This document shows positions 1 to 8,320 of a DNA stretch of 64,000 bases, piece by piece. This DNA is from Gluconacetobacter liquefaciens. Lineage in GTDB: Bacteria > Pseudomonadota > Alphaproteobacteria > Acetobacterales > Acetobacteraceae. The position numbers and the translations under genes were made by a program. The stretch spans positions 248,001 through 312,000 of the forward strand of contig NZ_QQAW01000002.1 in NCBI RefSeq assembly GCF_003350405.1. The letters are read 5' to 3'. The number at the start of each line of letters is the position of its first letter. The first letter of the stretch is position 1. The notes under the pieces are model-generated. The model searched no databases. It had not been told where the DNA came from and worked only from the letters and a program-made list of their open reading frames with translations.

Positions 1-36
1 AGCCGTTTCATTGGCTCGTGATGTGGGATTAATGCA

Positions 37-1275
37 TTGAATAATAATAATTTGTCTGAGATTTCCGCTGCGGCGACCCGTTCTGGGCGTCTCTCTGACC
101 GGATGTCGCGCGTTGGGGCGTCGCCGACGGCTGCGGTTTCGGACCGGGTGCGTGCGGCCGCGGCGCAGGGAATCGCCATCACCAATCTGGGCGAGGGAGA
201 GCTGGATTTCGCGACGCCAGCGCATGTCGTGATGGCGGGGAAGTGCGCGATCGACCGTGGAGAGACGAAATATACCGCAGTTTCCGGAACGGTGTCCTTG
301 AAGGAAGCGATTCGGAAAAAATTCGAACGCGACAACGGCATTTCGTTCCGGAATGCGGAGATTATCGCGGGGAATGGTGCCAAGCAGCTTATTTTCAATG
401 CATTTCTGGCGACGCTCGATGATGGTGACGAGGTGATCCTGCCTGCGCCGTATTGGGTGTCGTATCCCGATATGATCCGCCTGACCGGGGGGCGGCCGGT
501 TGCGGTGGGTACGACCATGGCGTCGGGATGGAAATTACAGCCCGAAACGTTGCGATCTGCCATTACGCCGCGTACGCGCTGGTTGGTGCTCAATTCCCCC
601 GGCAACCCGACGGGGGCGGTGTACACAGCCGCGGAGCTGCGTGCGTTGCTGGAGGTCCTGGACGGGTTTCCCGATATTCTCGTGCTGGCGGATGATATTT
701 ACGAGCCGCTGCGCTATGGGGTGCCATTCTCCACGCCGCTGCAGGTAAGGCCGGACATGCGTGAGCGTGTTCTGACGGTCAATGGCGTGTCGAAAAGCCA
801 TGCCATGACGGGGTGGCGGCTGGGCTATGCAGCGGGGCCGGAATGGCTGGTGCGGGCGATGGATATTCTGCAGTCGCAGAGCACGTCGAACCCCAGCAGT
901 ATCAGCCAGGGCGCGGCTATTGCGGCACTTGTCGAGCCGCCTGTCTTTCTGGAGGGGTGGCTGGAAACGCTGGCAGCCCGCCGGGCGATCGTCATGGATA
1001 TGGTCGCACGGATTCCGGGCCTGCGTGCCTGGCGGCCGGAGGGTGCTTTTTATGTCTTTATCGACGTGAGGGAGTGGCTGGCTGGCTCGGGGCAGCCGCT
1101 GGGCATTGTCGATGATGTCGGCATGGCGGCATGGCTGATCGGGTCCGCACGGGCGGCACTGGTGCCGGGGACGGCGTTCGGGGCACCGGGGCATCTGCGA
1201 CTGGCCTTTGCCATCGAGACCGATACGCTGCGGGCGACCTGCGAGCGCATCGTCGCGGCGTGCATCCCCGTCTGA
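37..1275 (+). CDS. PLP-dependent class I aminotransferase (aspartate aminotransferase-like)
   Basis: A fold-type I aminotransferase of 412 aa, the normal family length, probably cytosolic. The Schiff-base lysine lies in VNGVSKSHAMTGWRLGY, the NSPGNPTG loop and ADDIYEPL strand are present, and the C-terminal RLAFAI arginine should bind a substrate carboxylate. The longest frame starts at TTG 37, because an in-frame TGA at 19-21 excludes anything earlier. The next ATG is at 103 and would remove 22 poorly conserved residues, so the start is uncertain. It lies just before the GntR regulator and the amino-acid importer, so it may supply the transamination step of that cluster. The substrate cannot be read from sequence. 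Confidence 0.85.
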   Translation: MNNNNLSEISAAATRSGRLSDRMSRVGASPTAAVSDRVRAAAAQGIAITNLGEGELDFATPAHVVMAGKCAIDRGETKYTAVSGTVSLKEAIRKKFERDNGISFRNAEIIAGNGAKQLIFNAFLATLDDGDEVILPAPYWVSYPDMIRLTGGRPVAVGTTMASGWKLQPETLRSAITPRTRWLVLNSPGNPTGAVYTAAELRALLEVLDGFPDILVLADDIYEPLRYGVPFSTPLQVRPDMRERVLTVNGVSKSHAMTGWRLGYAAGPEWLVRAMDILQSQSTSNPSSISQGAAIAALVEPPVFLEGWLETLAARRAIVMDMVARIPGLRAWRPEGAFYVFIDVREWLAGSGQPLGIVDDVGMAAWLIGSARAALVPGTAFGAPGHLRLAFAIETDTLRATCERIVAACIPV

Positions 1276-1372
1276 CGGGCCCCGTTGCCGGCGGACGCCG
1301 TTTGGCAATGCATACCGGCATGCTTATGATAGCATGTCGGGCGTCGCCTCTCCGACATGTCGCATTGCAGGA

Positions 1373-2299
1373 ATGACAGTGAATACGAGTGCCTTGCTCC
1401 CCGTGCGGTCGAGTGTCCATCGGCAATATACGATAGCCAACGCGATCGTCGACCTTCTGAGACGGGAGCGGGCGGAGCGGGGATACCATCTGCGCGAGCA
1501 ATGGCTGAGTGATCAACTGGGCCTTTCGCGTACGCCGGTGCGGTCCGCATTGCAGATCCTGGCGTCGCGCGGGATTGTCCAGGCGCGGCGCAACCAGGGA
1601 TATTTCCTGGAAATGGCGCTGGATTCGATCAACGAGATCGCGCTGTCGCCTCCTCCGACGCCTGACCAGGATCTTTATATCCGTCTGGTCCGGGATCGGC
1701 TGGCCGGGCGGATTACCAACGACTTCACGCAGAGAGACCTTGCCGCGCTTTACAAGGCTGACCGGACCGTGATGCTCCAGACGCTTCGGCGACTGACGGA
1801 TGACGGGTTGCTGCAATCGAACGGGGCGCGGAACTGGTCGTTCGTGCAGGCACTGGATAACGGGGCGGCCCTTGAAGAAAGCTTCCAGTTTCGTCGCATG
1901 TTCGAGCCCCAGGCGATTCTTCTACCCGGTTTCCGGGTCGATCATGCGCAACTGGAGCTGAGCATCCAGCAGCATCGACAGATTGCGTGCGCCGATGTCG
2001 ATGCGCTGGAGCCTCGGGTCCTGTTCGAAGCGGACAGTCGTTTTCATGAGATGGTTGCGGAGTTTTCTCATAACACTTTCGTCGTCCAGGCGATGCGACA
2101 GCAGAGCCGTCTGCGTCGGCTGCTGGAGTTCGGCGGTTACTCGAACCGCGCGCGTGTGCATCTTTGGTGCGAGGAGCATCTGGCCGTCATGGCGGCGTTA
2201 GGTGAGGGGAAATTGCAACGCGCCTCCATTCTTATGTCGTTGCATCTCGATCAGGCCCTCAGTGCGGCCCATGTGCTGATCGATATCCCAAACGCCTGA
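1373..2299 (+). CDS. GntR/FCD-family transcriptional regulator with two winged-helix segments
   Basis: A cytosolic DNA-binding regulator of 308 aa. A typical GntR winged helix is seen at residues about 20-80 (QLGLSRTPVRSALQILASRGIV). A second helix-turn-helix-like segment follows at about 100-158 (FTQRDLAALYKADRTVMLQTLRRL), and then an FCD effector domain (about 170-300) whose likely metal ligands are D221, H225, H269 and H291. The open frame extends upstream to 1208, but that part is arginine/serine-rich and overlaps the preceding gene in another frame. ATG 1373 or ATG 1334 is more plausible. It probably controls the importer and catabolic genes starting at 2458. The effector is unknown. Confidence 0.83.
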   Translation: MTVNTSALLPVRSSVHRQYTIANAIVDLLRRERAERGYHLREQWLSDQLGLSRTPVRSALQILASRGIVQARRNQGYFLEMALDSINEIALSPPPTPDQDLYIRLVRDRLAGRITNDFTQRDLAALYKADRTVMLQTLRRLTDDGLLQSNGARNWSFVQALDNGAALEESFQFRRMFEPQAILLPGFRVDHAQLELSIQQHRQIACADVDALEPRVLFEADSRFHEMVAEFSHNTFVVQAMRQQSRLRRLLEFGGYSNRARVHLWCEEHLAVMAALGEGKLQRASILMSLHLDQALSAAHVLIDIPNA

Positions 2300-2376
2300 T
2301 TTTCTTATACTTTAGAGACAATTTTCCGACTTCGGCAAGCAGGGTACGGGGTGAGGGACGCCTTCTCATTTCGTGC

Positions 2377-2426
2377 TTGACATGATCGTGCGAAAGGAGT
2401 TGTCTTAATTTATAAAAAAAAGACAA
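2377..2426 (+). promoter_or_regulatory. Candidate promoter/operator of the amino-acid importer operon
   Basis: The 158-bp gap before the importer holds a consensus-like -35 TTGACA at 2377-2382 and an AT-rich inverted repeat, TTGTCTT at 2400-2406 and AAGACAA at 2420-2426. The repeat overlaps the place where a -10 would sit. Its position just downstream of a GntR gene suggests a regulator site, but the match to a GntR operator is not established. Confidence 0.4.
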
Positions 2427-2457
2427 TCCTGCACGTATCCAAACGCTCTGGAATCTC

Positions 2458-4014
2458 ATGTCGCTGCGTGACCTCAGGTCTTTTGTTTTGCCTCTTCTGT
2501 TGTTCGGTGCGATCCTGCCCGCGCGGGCTGAAGGTCTGGCTGTGGCCGGGAAGCTGACCTACGGGACGGCTGCGACGTTTGCGCCGTTCGAGTTCGTGCA
2601 GAATGGAACGCTGACGGGGTTCGACATCGACCTTGCCCAGGTCGTGGCCGGAAAGATGGGGGTGCAGGCCGACGCTGTAAACATGGAGTTCGGTGGCCTT
2701 ATCCCGGCATTGCAGGGCGGTCGGATCGATCTGATCAATTCCGCCATGTATCTGAGCCCCGAGCGGGAGCAGGCGGTGGAATTCGTTCCGTACATGACCA
2801 TCGACAACATGGTGCTGGTCCGGGCGGAGGGGATATCGGCGATTACCGGTTATGATCTGAGCCTTTGCGGAAAACGTATTGCGGTCACGCTTGGCGGGAT
2901 CGAGGAACGCGATGCTCATGTCGCGGATCGCACATGCCGCGACGCGGGGCGGCCGCCCCTGACGGTGCTGGCCTATCCCACTGCGCAGGATACGGCCCTG
3001 AATCTGTTGCAGGGGCGTGCCGACGGTGCGTTTACGTCGCGCTTCGGAGCCGCGGTGCTGGAGGCGCAGGTACCGGGCGGATATCGCGTCGTCGGTACAC
3101 CGTTCGGAGAGAACGCCCGGATCGGGTTCGCCATTCGCAAGGGGGATGGCGAACTCCATGCCCGCCTGCAGCAGACATTGGACAGGCTGCATGCCGACGG
3201 CACGTTCGACCGCCTGTTGCGCAAGTGGCATCTGGAGGCCGACCGGTTGCCCGGCGGGACGGGGGAGGCTGCCAGGGTGGTCCACCCGGTGTGGGATGGG
3301 CTTGCCTATATCGGTGACTTTGTCGTCTCCGCGCCCTTCCTGCGCGGTGCGGGCATGACGATGCTCCTGACCGTCGCCTCGCTGGTGCTGGGCAGTTTCG
3401 TCGGGGTGCTGGCGGCACTGGGGCAACTCGGGCAGGCCGGTCGTTTCCTGCGTGGGCCGATCTTTCTGTATTTGTGGCTGTTCCGGGGTACGCCGGTGCT
3501 GTTGCAAATCGTCTTCGTGTACAATGTGTTGCCTCTGCTGGGCGTGCGCCTGCCGGCGTTGACCAGCGCCATCGTCGCGCTGTCGCTCAACGAAGGTGCC
3601 TATATGGCTGAAATCGTGCGCTCGGGCCTGGATGCCGTGCGACCGGGTCAGCGGCAGGCTGCGCTGGCGCTAGGCATGTCGCCGGTATCGGTGTTTCGTC
3701 ATGTCGTGGCGCCGCAGGCATTTCGGGTCGTGTTGCCCATGCTGGGCAACCAGGTCATCGGGATGTTGAAGACCAGTTCTCTCGTCTCGGTCATTGCCGT
3801 GCAGGAACTTCTGCTGGTCGCGGACCAGACTGCCAGCGCCAATTTCCGTTATCTGGAAGCGTTGAGCGCCGCCGCGCTGTATTATCTGGCGTTCACGACC
3901 CTGTTCATGCTGCTTCAATACAGGTTGGAGCGATATTTCTCGCCCCGCCGCAGGAGCGATAACGGACGGGGATGGCTGCGTCATCTTCTGCCGGCCGGGG
4001 GGGATGTGCGATGA
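2458..4014 (+). CDS. Amino-acid ABC transporter, substrate-binding protein fused to permease
   Basis: A 518-aa polar amino-acid (PAAT family) importer component. An N-terminal signal/anchor segment (about 1-25) is followed by a periplasmic binding domain (about 28-265; TYGTAATFAPFEF, TGFDIDLAQVV, LNLLQGRADGAF). A HisM/GlnP-type permease domain follows (about 290-490) with the EAA loop around EIVRSGLDAVRPGQRQAALALGMS. Both functions in one chain is the GlnP-like arrangement. The stop overlaps the ATPase start (ATGA at 4011-4014), so the two are translationally coupled. Ligand specificity cannot be told. The downstream hydrolases suggest an N-acylated or cyclic amino acid, or a small peptide. 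Confidence 0.92.
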   Translation: MSLRDLRSFVLPLLLFGAILPARAEGLAVAGKLTYGTAATFAPFEFVQNGTLTGFDIDLAQVVAGKMGVQADAVNMEFGGLIPALQGGRIDLINSAMYLSPEREQAVEFVPYMTIDNMVLVRAEGISAITGYDLSLCGKRIAVTLGGIEERDAHVADRTCRDAGRPPLTVLAYPTAQDTALNLLQGRADGAFTSRFGAAVLEAQVPGGYRVVGTPFGENARIGFAIRKGDGELHARLQQTLDRLHADGTFDRLLRKWHLEADRLPGGTGEAARVVHPVWDGLAYIGDFVVSAPFLRGAGMTMLLTVASLVLGSFVGVLAALGQLGQAGRFLRGPIFLYLWLFRGTPVLLQIVFVYNVLPLLGVRLPALTSAIVALSLNEGAYMAEIVRSGLDAVRPGQRQAALALGMSPVSVFRHVVAPQAFRVVLPMLGNQVIGMLKTSSLVSVIAVQELLLVADQTASANFRYLEALSAAALYYLAFTTLFMLLQYRLERYFSPRRRSDNGRGWLRHLLPAGGDVR

Positions 4015-4787
4015 GCGGATCGGCACCCGTACTGTCGCTGCGCGGCCTCTGCCTGACGATCGGGACCCATCGGATTCTGCACGATTGCACGCTGGATCTG
4101 GCAGAAGGGGAAACCGTGGTCATTCTCGGGCCATCGGGCTCGGGCAAGTCCACGCTGATGCGATGCCTGAACCTGCTGCTCCGTGCCGATAGCGGGCAGA
4201 TCCTCTTTCGGGGACGAGACCTGATGGCTCGGCATGTGTCGGCCACCGAGGTCCGGCGGATGATCGGCATGGTCTTTCAGGATTATTGCCTGTTCGAACA
4301 TCTCGATGTACGCGCCAATCTTCTGCTGGCGCCCCGGACAGCCGGGGCTGGGTTTCTGGCGGATGCCGATGTGCGGGCAATGAATCTGCTGGCGGCTGTC
4401 GGACTGGCGGACAAGGCGGACCGCTATCCGCATGAACTGTCGGGTGGCCAGCAGCAGCGTGTCGCGATTGCGCGCGCGTTGGTCATGCAGCCCGAACTGA
4501 TGCTGTTCGACGAACCGACATCAGCTCTCGATCCGGAATCGATCGAGGCGCTTCAGGCACTTTTCCGGTCCGATGCCCTGGTCGGAATGACCAAGATCAT
4601 CGTGACGCACGACATTGCCTTCGCCAGCAAGGTCGCGGATCGCATCGTCTTCATGGAAGGCGGGGAAATCGTGGCCGAGGCTGCCGCCGGCCAGGCTTTC
4701 TCCGTGGATGCCAGTCCCCGCCTGCGCCGGTTCCTGACGCATGCGATGCCCCATGCGGGTGCATTTTCTTCTTCAACCGATCTGTAG
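4011..4787 (+). CDS. Amino-acid ABC transporter ATP-binding protein
   Basis: ATPase subunit (258 aa) of the importer encoded just upstream. Walker [10 protein letters not shown] is at residues 40-48, signature LSGGQQQR at 143-150, Walker B LMLFDEP at 163-169, and the H-loop in IIVTHD. The start is the ATG that overlaps the permease stop by ATGA. An upstream in-frame extension to 3972 would lie inside the permease gene and is not needed. Length and motifs match the GlnQ/HisP family. It should energise uptake by the fused permease as a homodimer at the inner membrane. Confidence 0.93.
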   Translation: MSGSAPVLSLRGLCLTIGTHRILHDCTLDLAEGETVVILGPSGSGKSTLMRCLNLLLRADSGQILFRGRDLMARHVSATEVRRMIGMVFQDYCLFEHLDVRANLLLAPRTAGAGFLADADVRAMNLLAAVGLADKADRYPHELSGGQQQRVAIARALVMQPELMLFDEPTSALDPESIEALQALFRSDALVGMTKIIVTHDIAFASKVADRIVFMEGGEIVAEAAAGQAFSVDASPRLRRFLTHAMPHAGAFSSSTDL

Positions 4788-4800
4788 ATGGTTTTTTACG

Positions 4801-5970
4801 ATGAGCTGTAGTCCGGATATCAACAGGCTGGTTTCCGATCTGGCGGAAATGATCGCCATGCCGAGCGAGAATCCGCCTGGACATGAGACGGAAGTGGCGC
4901 GTTTCGTCGCACGGGAACTGGAGCCGCTGGGCTTCGAAATCGCCATTGCCGAATATGCGCCAGATCGGCCCAATATTTCCGCCACCTTGCGCAATGGCCC
5001 TGGCCCCGTCTTCGCCTTCAACACGCATATGGACACCGTGCCCGTCGGATCGGGGTGGACGCATGAGGCGCTGCGCATGACGCGCGAGGGCGAGCGGCTG
5101 TATGGGCGTGGCGCATGCGACTGCAAGGGCTCGCTGGCCTCCATGCTGGAGGCCGCGCGTATTCTTGCGACCTCGCGCGCGGCGTGGTCTGGCACGCTGA
5201 TTGCCGTTTTCGTGGCGGACGAGGAGGTTTCCAGCCAGGGAGCGCGCTTTTATACCCGCGACTGTCCGGCGATCGATTTTGCGATTATCGGCGAGCCGAC
5301 CTCGAATGCCGTCTTTACGGCGCACAAGGGAAGCCTGCGCCCGATCGTGCTGGTCGAGGGTGTGACCGCCCATTCGGGCACACCGGAACTGGGCCGGAAC
5401 GCGATTTATGACGCGGGGCGGTTGATGGCACGGATCGAAGCGCATCATGGCGGGGTGATCCGCCATATCACGCATCCATTGGTCGGCAATGCCAGCCTGT
5501 GTGTGACGCGCATCGGCGGCGGCAAGGCCGACAATGTGGTGCCGGACGCCTGTGAATTGCTGCTGGACCGCCGCCTGGTGCCGGGCGAGGACGAAGAGGC
5601 AGCCAAGACCGATATCCTGGCCCTGCTGGAGCGTGCCCGGCAGGAAGAGGGTATCGTGGCGAAGGTGATCGGTTACAAGCCGACCACGGGGGGCGCGACG
5701 CAGACCGCGCCCGACGCGCCCCTGAGCGTGGCCGCTCTGGCCGCGGCGTCGGCGGCGGATATTGCCCGGCCGGGGCCGTTCGGCTTTCAGGGTGCATGCG
5801 ATCTCGTGCATTTTCGCGAGGCTGGCGCATCAGGCGTGGTGATCGGTCCGGGCGACCTGGCCAATGCGCACAAGCCCGACGAGTTCGTGACCATCGGTGA
5901 ACTGGCCGATGCCACGTGCATTTATGTCGATATCGTCTGCCGTCTGATGCCGCCGGTGGTGAAGGGATGA
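4801..5970 (+). CDS. M20-family peptidase/deacylase (ArgE/DapE-like)
   Basis: A di-zinc amidohydrolase of 389 aa. The expected ligands are visible: H76-x-D78 (FNTHMDTVP), D107 (RGACDCKG), catalytic E141 with E142 (ADEEVSS), E165 (IGEPT) and H357 near the C terminus. The dimerisation insert lies about 180-290. Members remove acyl groups from amino acids or split dipeptides, as in acetylornithine or succinyl-diaminopimelate deacylation. ATG 4801 follows the ATPase gene by 13 bp, and the next gene overlaps its stop, so it belongs to the import operon. A role in hydrolysing the imported compound is inferred. It is unlikely to be the housekeeping argE or dapE, given this context. Confidence 0.87.
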   Translation: MSCSPDINRLVSDLAEMIAMPSENPPGHETEVARFVARELEPLGFEIAIAEYAPDRPNISATLRNGPGPVFAFNTHMDTVPVGSGWTHEALRMTREGERLYGRGACDCKGSLASMLEAARILATSRAAWSGTLIAVFVADEEVSSQGARFYTRDCPAIDFAIIGEPTSNAVFTAHKGSLRPIVLVEGVTAHSGTPELGRNAIYDAGRLMARIEAHHGGVIRHITHPLVGNASLCVTRIGGGKADNVVPDACELLLDRRLVPGEDEEAAKTDILALLERARQEEGIVAKVIGYKPTTGGATQTAPDAPLSVAALAAASAADIARPGPFGFQGACDLVHFREAGASGVVIGPGDLANAHKPDEFVTIGELADATCIYVDIVCRLMPPVVKG

Positions 5971-7073
5971 GCCTGCGCGCCACCCTGCGACGCGCGCAAC
6001 TGCACTATGCGGGTGGGATGGCGGTGCATACCGCGTCCTCCGGCGCGGTGCAGGCGCTGGACGCGCTGTATCTTCTGCTGGACGACGGCGTGCATCGGGG
6101 CGTCGGCGAAGTCCGGCTGAACATAGCCTATCTGACCGGTCTGGCGCCGCAGGAGGTGCTGGATGCGGCACGGCGCTTCGTATCGCAGAGCGACTGGCCC
6201 GAGGCGAGCGCGGATTTGCGGGCCTTTGTCGTGGGACTGCCTCTTTCGGTGCCGGCGCCCGTGCGGATGCTGGTCGATCTGGCCGTCCATGATCTTCTGG
6301 CCCGGCGCGAGGGCGTTCTGCTGGCCCACATGCTGGGTGGGACCGGGGTGGTTCGTTATCCGACCAATCAGACCCTGTTCTTCAGCGGTATGCCGACCTT
6401 TCAGCGTCGCTGCATTGCGTATGTAGCGCGGGGATTCACGCAACTGAAGATTCGCATCGGAGCGGATCTGGATGCCGATCTGGAACGGTTGCGCTGGTTG
6501 CGCGACCATTTCGGTACGGAGATTACGCTGTCGGCTGACGCGAACGGGCAGTGGGACGAGCCGGCGGCCCTGACTGCGCTGGACAGGTTGGCGGCGTTCC
6601 GTCTCGACTATGTCGAGCAGCCTGTCGCGGCAGGGGACTGGGCCATGCTGGAGCGTGTCGCGGCGCGCAGCCCAGTGCCGCTGATGCTGGATGAAAGCCT
6701 GGCCGACATGGCGGCCTGCCGCAGGCTGGCGGAGATGACACGCCCGCCCATGGCGCATCTGAAACTGGTCAAGCTGGGTGGGCTGGCCGCGCTGCTTTCG
6801 GCCGCGCGGATGCTCCAGGCTGCCGGTGTGACGCTGATGATCGGACAGATGAACGAAGGGGCGATTGCCACGGCGGCCGCGCTGCATGCCGCGTGCGTGC
6901 TCACCCCGCGCTTTGCGGAACTGTATGGCGCGGACGGTCTGGCGGACGATCCGGCTTCCGGCCTCGTCTACCAGGATGGTGCGGTGGGTCTGGCCGGGAT
7001 GGAGCGGTCGGGCTTTGGCCTTGCGTTCGATGCGACCCTTACTCAACCCCAATTGTTCATGGAGACCTGCTGA
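5967..7073 (+). CDS. Enolase-superfamily enzyme (mandelate racemase/muconate lactonizing subgroup)
   Basis: A 368-aa protein with the capping domain (about 1-120) and TIM-barrel of the MLE/MR group. Metal ligands D191 (SADANGQW), E217 (YVEQP) and D242 (LDES) are present. Acid/base candidates are K161 and the lysine of HLKLVKLGG (K266 or K269). The second-strand motif reads K-I-R (161-163) where the epimerase/racemase families usually have K-x-K. Family reactions include amino-acid or dipeptide epimerisation, dehydration and cycloisomerisation. The substrate here is unknown. The start overlaps the M20 stop (ATGA 5967-5970), implying coupled translation. Confidence 0.82.
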   Translation: MSLRATLRRAQLHYAGGMAVHTASSGAVQALDALYLLLDDGVHRGVGEVRLNIAYLTGLAPQEVLDAARRFVSQSDWPEASADLRAFVVGLPLSVPAPVRMLVDLAVHDLLARREGVLLAHMLGGTGVVRYPTNQTLFFSGMPTFQRRCIAYVARGFTQLKIRIGADLDADLERLRWLRDHFGTEITLSADANGQWDEPAALTALDRLAAFRLDYVEQPVAAGDWAMLERVAARSPVPLMLDESLADMAACRRLAEMTRPPMAHLKLVKLGGLAALLSAARMLQAAGVTLMIGQMNEGAIATAAALHAACVLTPRFAELYGADGLADDPASGLVYQDGAVGLAGMERSGFGLAFDATLTQPQLFMETC

Positions 7074-7074
7074 C

Positions 7075-8250
7075 ATGATGGCAGCACAGGACGTCACGTC
7101 TGGAATGGAAGCGACGTTTACCCGGGACGAATTTACCGGACGGCAGGACCGGGCCCGAAAGGCCATGCAGAAGGCGGGCCTGGATGCCATGCTGGTGACC
7201 AGCCCGGAGAACATCTATTATCTGACGGGGCAGCAGACGCCGGGATATTATACGTTCCAGTGTCTGCTTCTGCCGGTTTCCGGCGAGCCGTCATTCGTCG
7301 TCAGGCAACTGGAATATTTCAATCTGGTCGCCAATACGTTCCTGACCGATATCCATCCTTTCGGCGATAGCGACGACCCGATGGCCGTGCTCAATGCGCT
7401 GCTCCAGCAGAAAGGATTGAAGGGCCGCAGGGTCGGTGTGGAGAAGAGCGGCTGGTTCTTTCCCGTAGCGGTCTATGACCGGATGGTTGCCGCCCTGGGG
7501 ACGCTGCATGATGCAGGGGGCATTACCGAATCCCTGCGCGCGATCAAGTCGCCCGCCGAGATCGCGAAGCTGGCGCGTGCCGCGACTTATGTCGATGCGG
7601 GCATGAAAGCCGGCCTGGGCCAGGTACGGGCCGGTGGAACGGAAAACGATCTCGTCGCCGCCATGATGCATGACGCTATTGCCGCCGGTTCGGAATATAT
7701 GGGGATGGAGCCTCTGGTTTCCGCAGGGCGGCGCAGCGGTGTGCCGCATGGCACGTGGCGCCGCGGGCCGATCGCGTCCGGTGACGGCGTCTTTCTGGAA
7801 ATGGCGGCCTGTCATGACCGTTATCACGCGGCTCTCATGCGCACCGCATGGGTCGGGACGCCACCGGAGCAGGCGCGTGAAATGATGAAGGTCTGCCAGG
7901 ACGCCCTGGCGGCGTCACTGGAGGCGATCCGTCCGGGAGTGACCTGCGAGACGCCGCATAATGTCTGCCAGCGCATTATCGATGCGGCAGGATATACGGA
8001 GAATTTCCGTAAACGTCTTGGGTACAGCGTGGGAATCTCGTTTGCCCCGGACTGGGGCGAGGGGGGTATCCTGAGCCTGAATGCCGGGGTTGAAACCGAG
8101 CTTGAACCCGGAATGGCTTTTCATCTTCCCCCGGCATTGCGGATCTACGGCCGTTTCACGGTCGGGGTCAGTGAAACGATCGTCGTGACGGAGACCGGCC
8201 ATCGCGTGCTGGGAACGCTCGATCGCGGAATGGTGCTGCGTCCTGCGTGA
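7075..8250 (+). CDS. M24 'pita-bread' hydrolase, DoeA/EutD (ectoine hydrolase)- or creatinase-like
   Basis: A 391-aa protein with an N-terminal creatinase domain (about 15-155) and an M24 domain (about 165-380). PHG (H225), GYSVGISFAPDWGEG and ELEPGMAF are recognisable. The two metal-binding aspartates expected in the D-x-G...D-x-TRT segment are absent: the stretch reads FLEMAACHDRYHAALMRT (241-258). That matches metal-free relatives such as creatinase and ectoine hydrolase rather than aminopeptidase P. It starts at ATG 7075 or 7078 behind GGAG, 1 bp after the enolase-family gene. It likely opens a C-N bond of the imported compound. Ectoine is possible but is not supported by neighbouring doeB- or eutABC-type genes. 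Confidence 0.8.
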   Translation: MMAAQDVTSGMEATFTRDEFTGRQDRARKAMQKAGLDAMLVTSPENIYYLTGQQTPGYYTFQCLLLPVSGEPSFVVRQLEYFNLVANTFLTDIHPFGDSDDPMAVLNALLQQKGLKGRRVGVEKSGWFFPVAVYDRMVAALGTLHDAGGITESLRAIKSPAEIAKLARAATYVDAGMKAGLGQVRAGGTENDLVAAMMHDAIAAGSEYMGMEPLVSAGRRSGVPHGTWRRGPIASGDGVFLEMAACHDRYHAALMRTAWVGTPPEQAREMMKVCQDALAASLEAIRPGVTCETPHNVCQRIIDAAGYTENFRKRLGYSVGISFAPDWGEGGILSLNAGVETELEPGMAFHLPPALRIYGRFTVGVSETIVVTETGHRVLGTLDRGMVLRPA

Positions 8251-8320
8251 TCCCTTGCGGGTCCGATGCGCAAGTCGCCTTTGACCCGCGTTTTTTTCTT
8301 CTTTCAGGATAAATATATCA

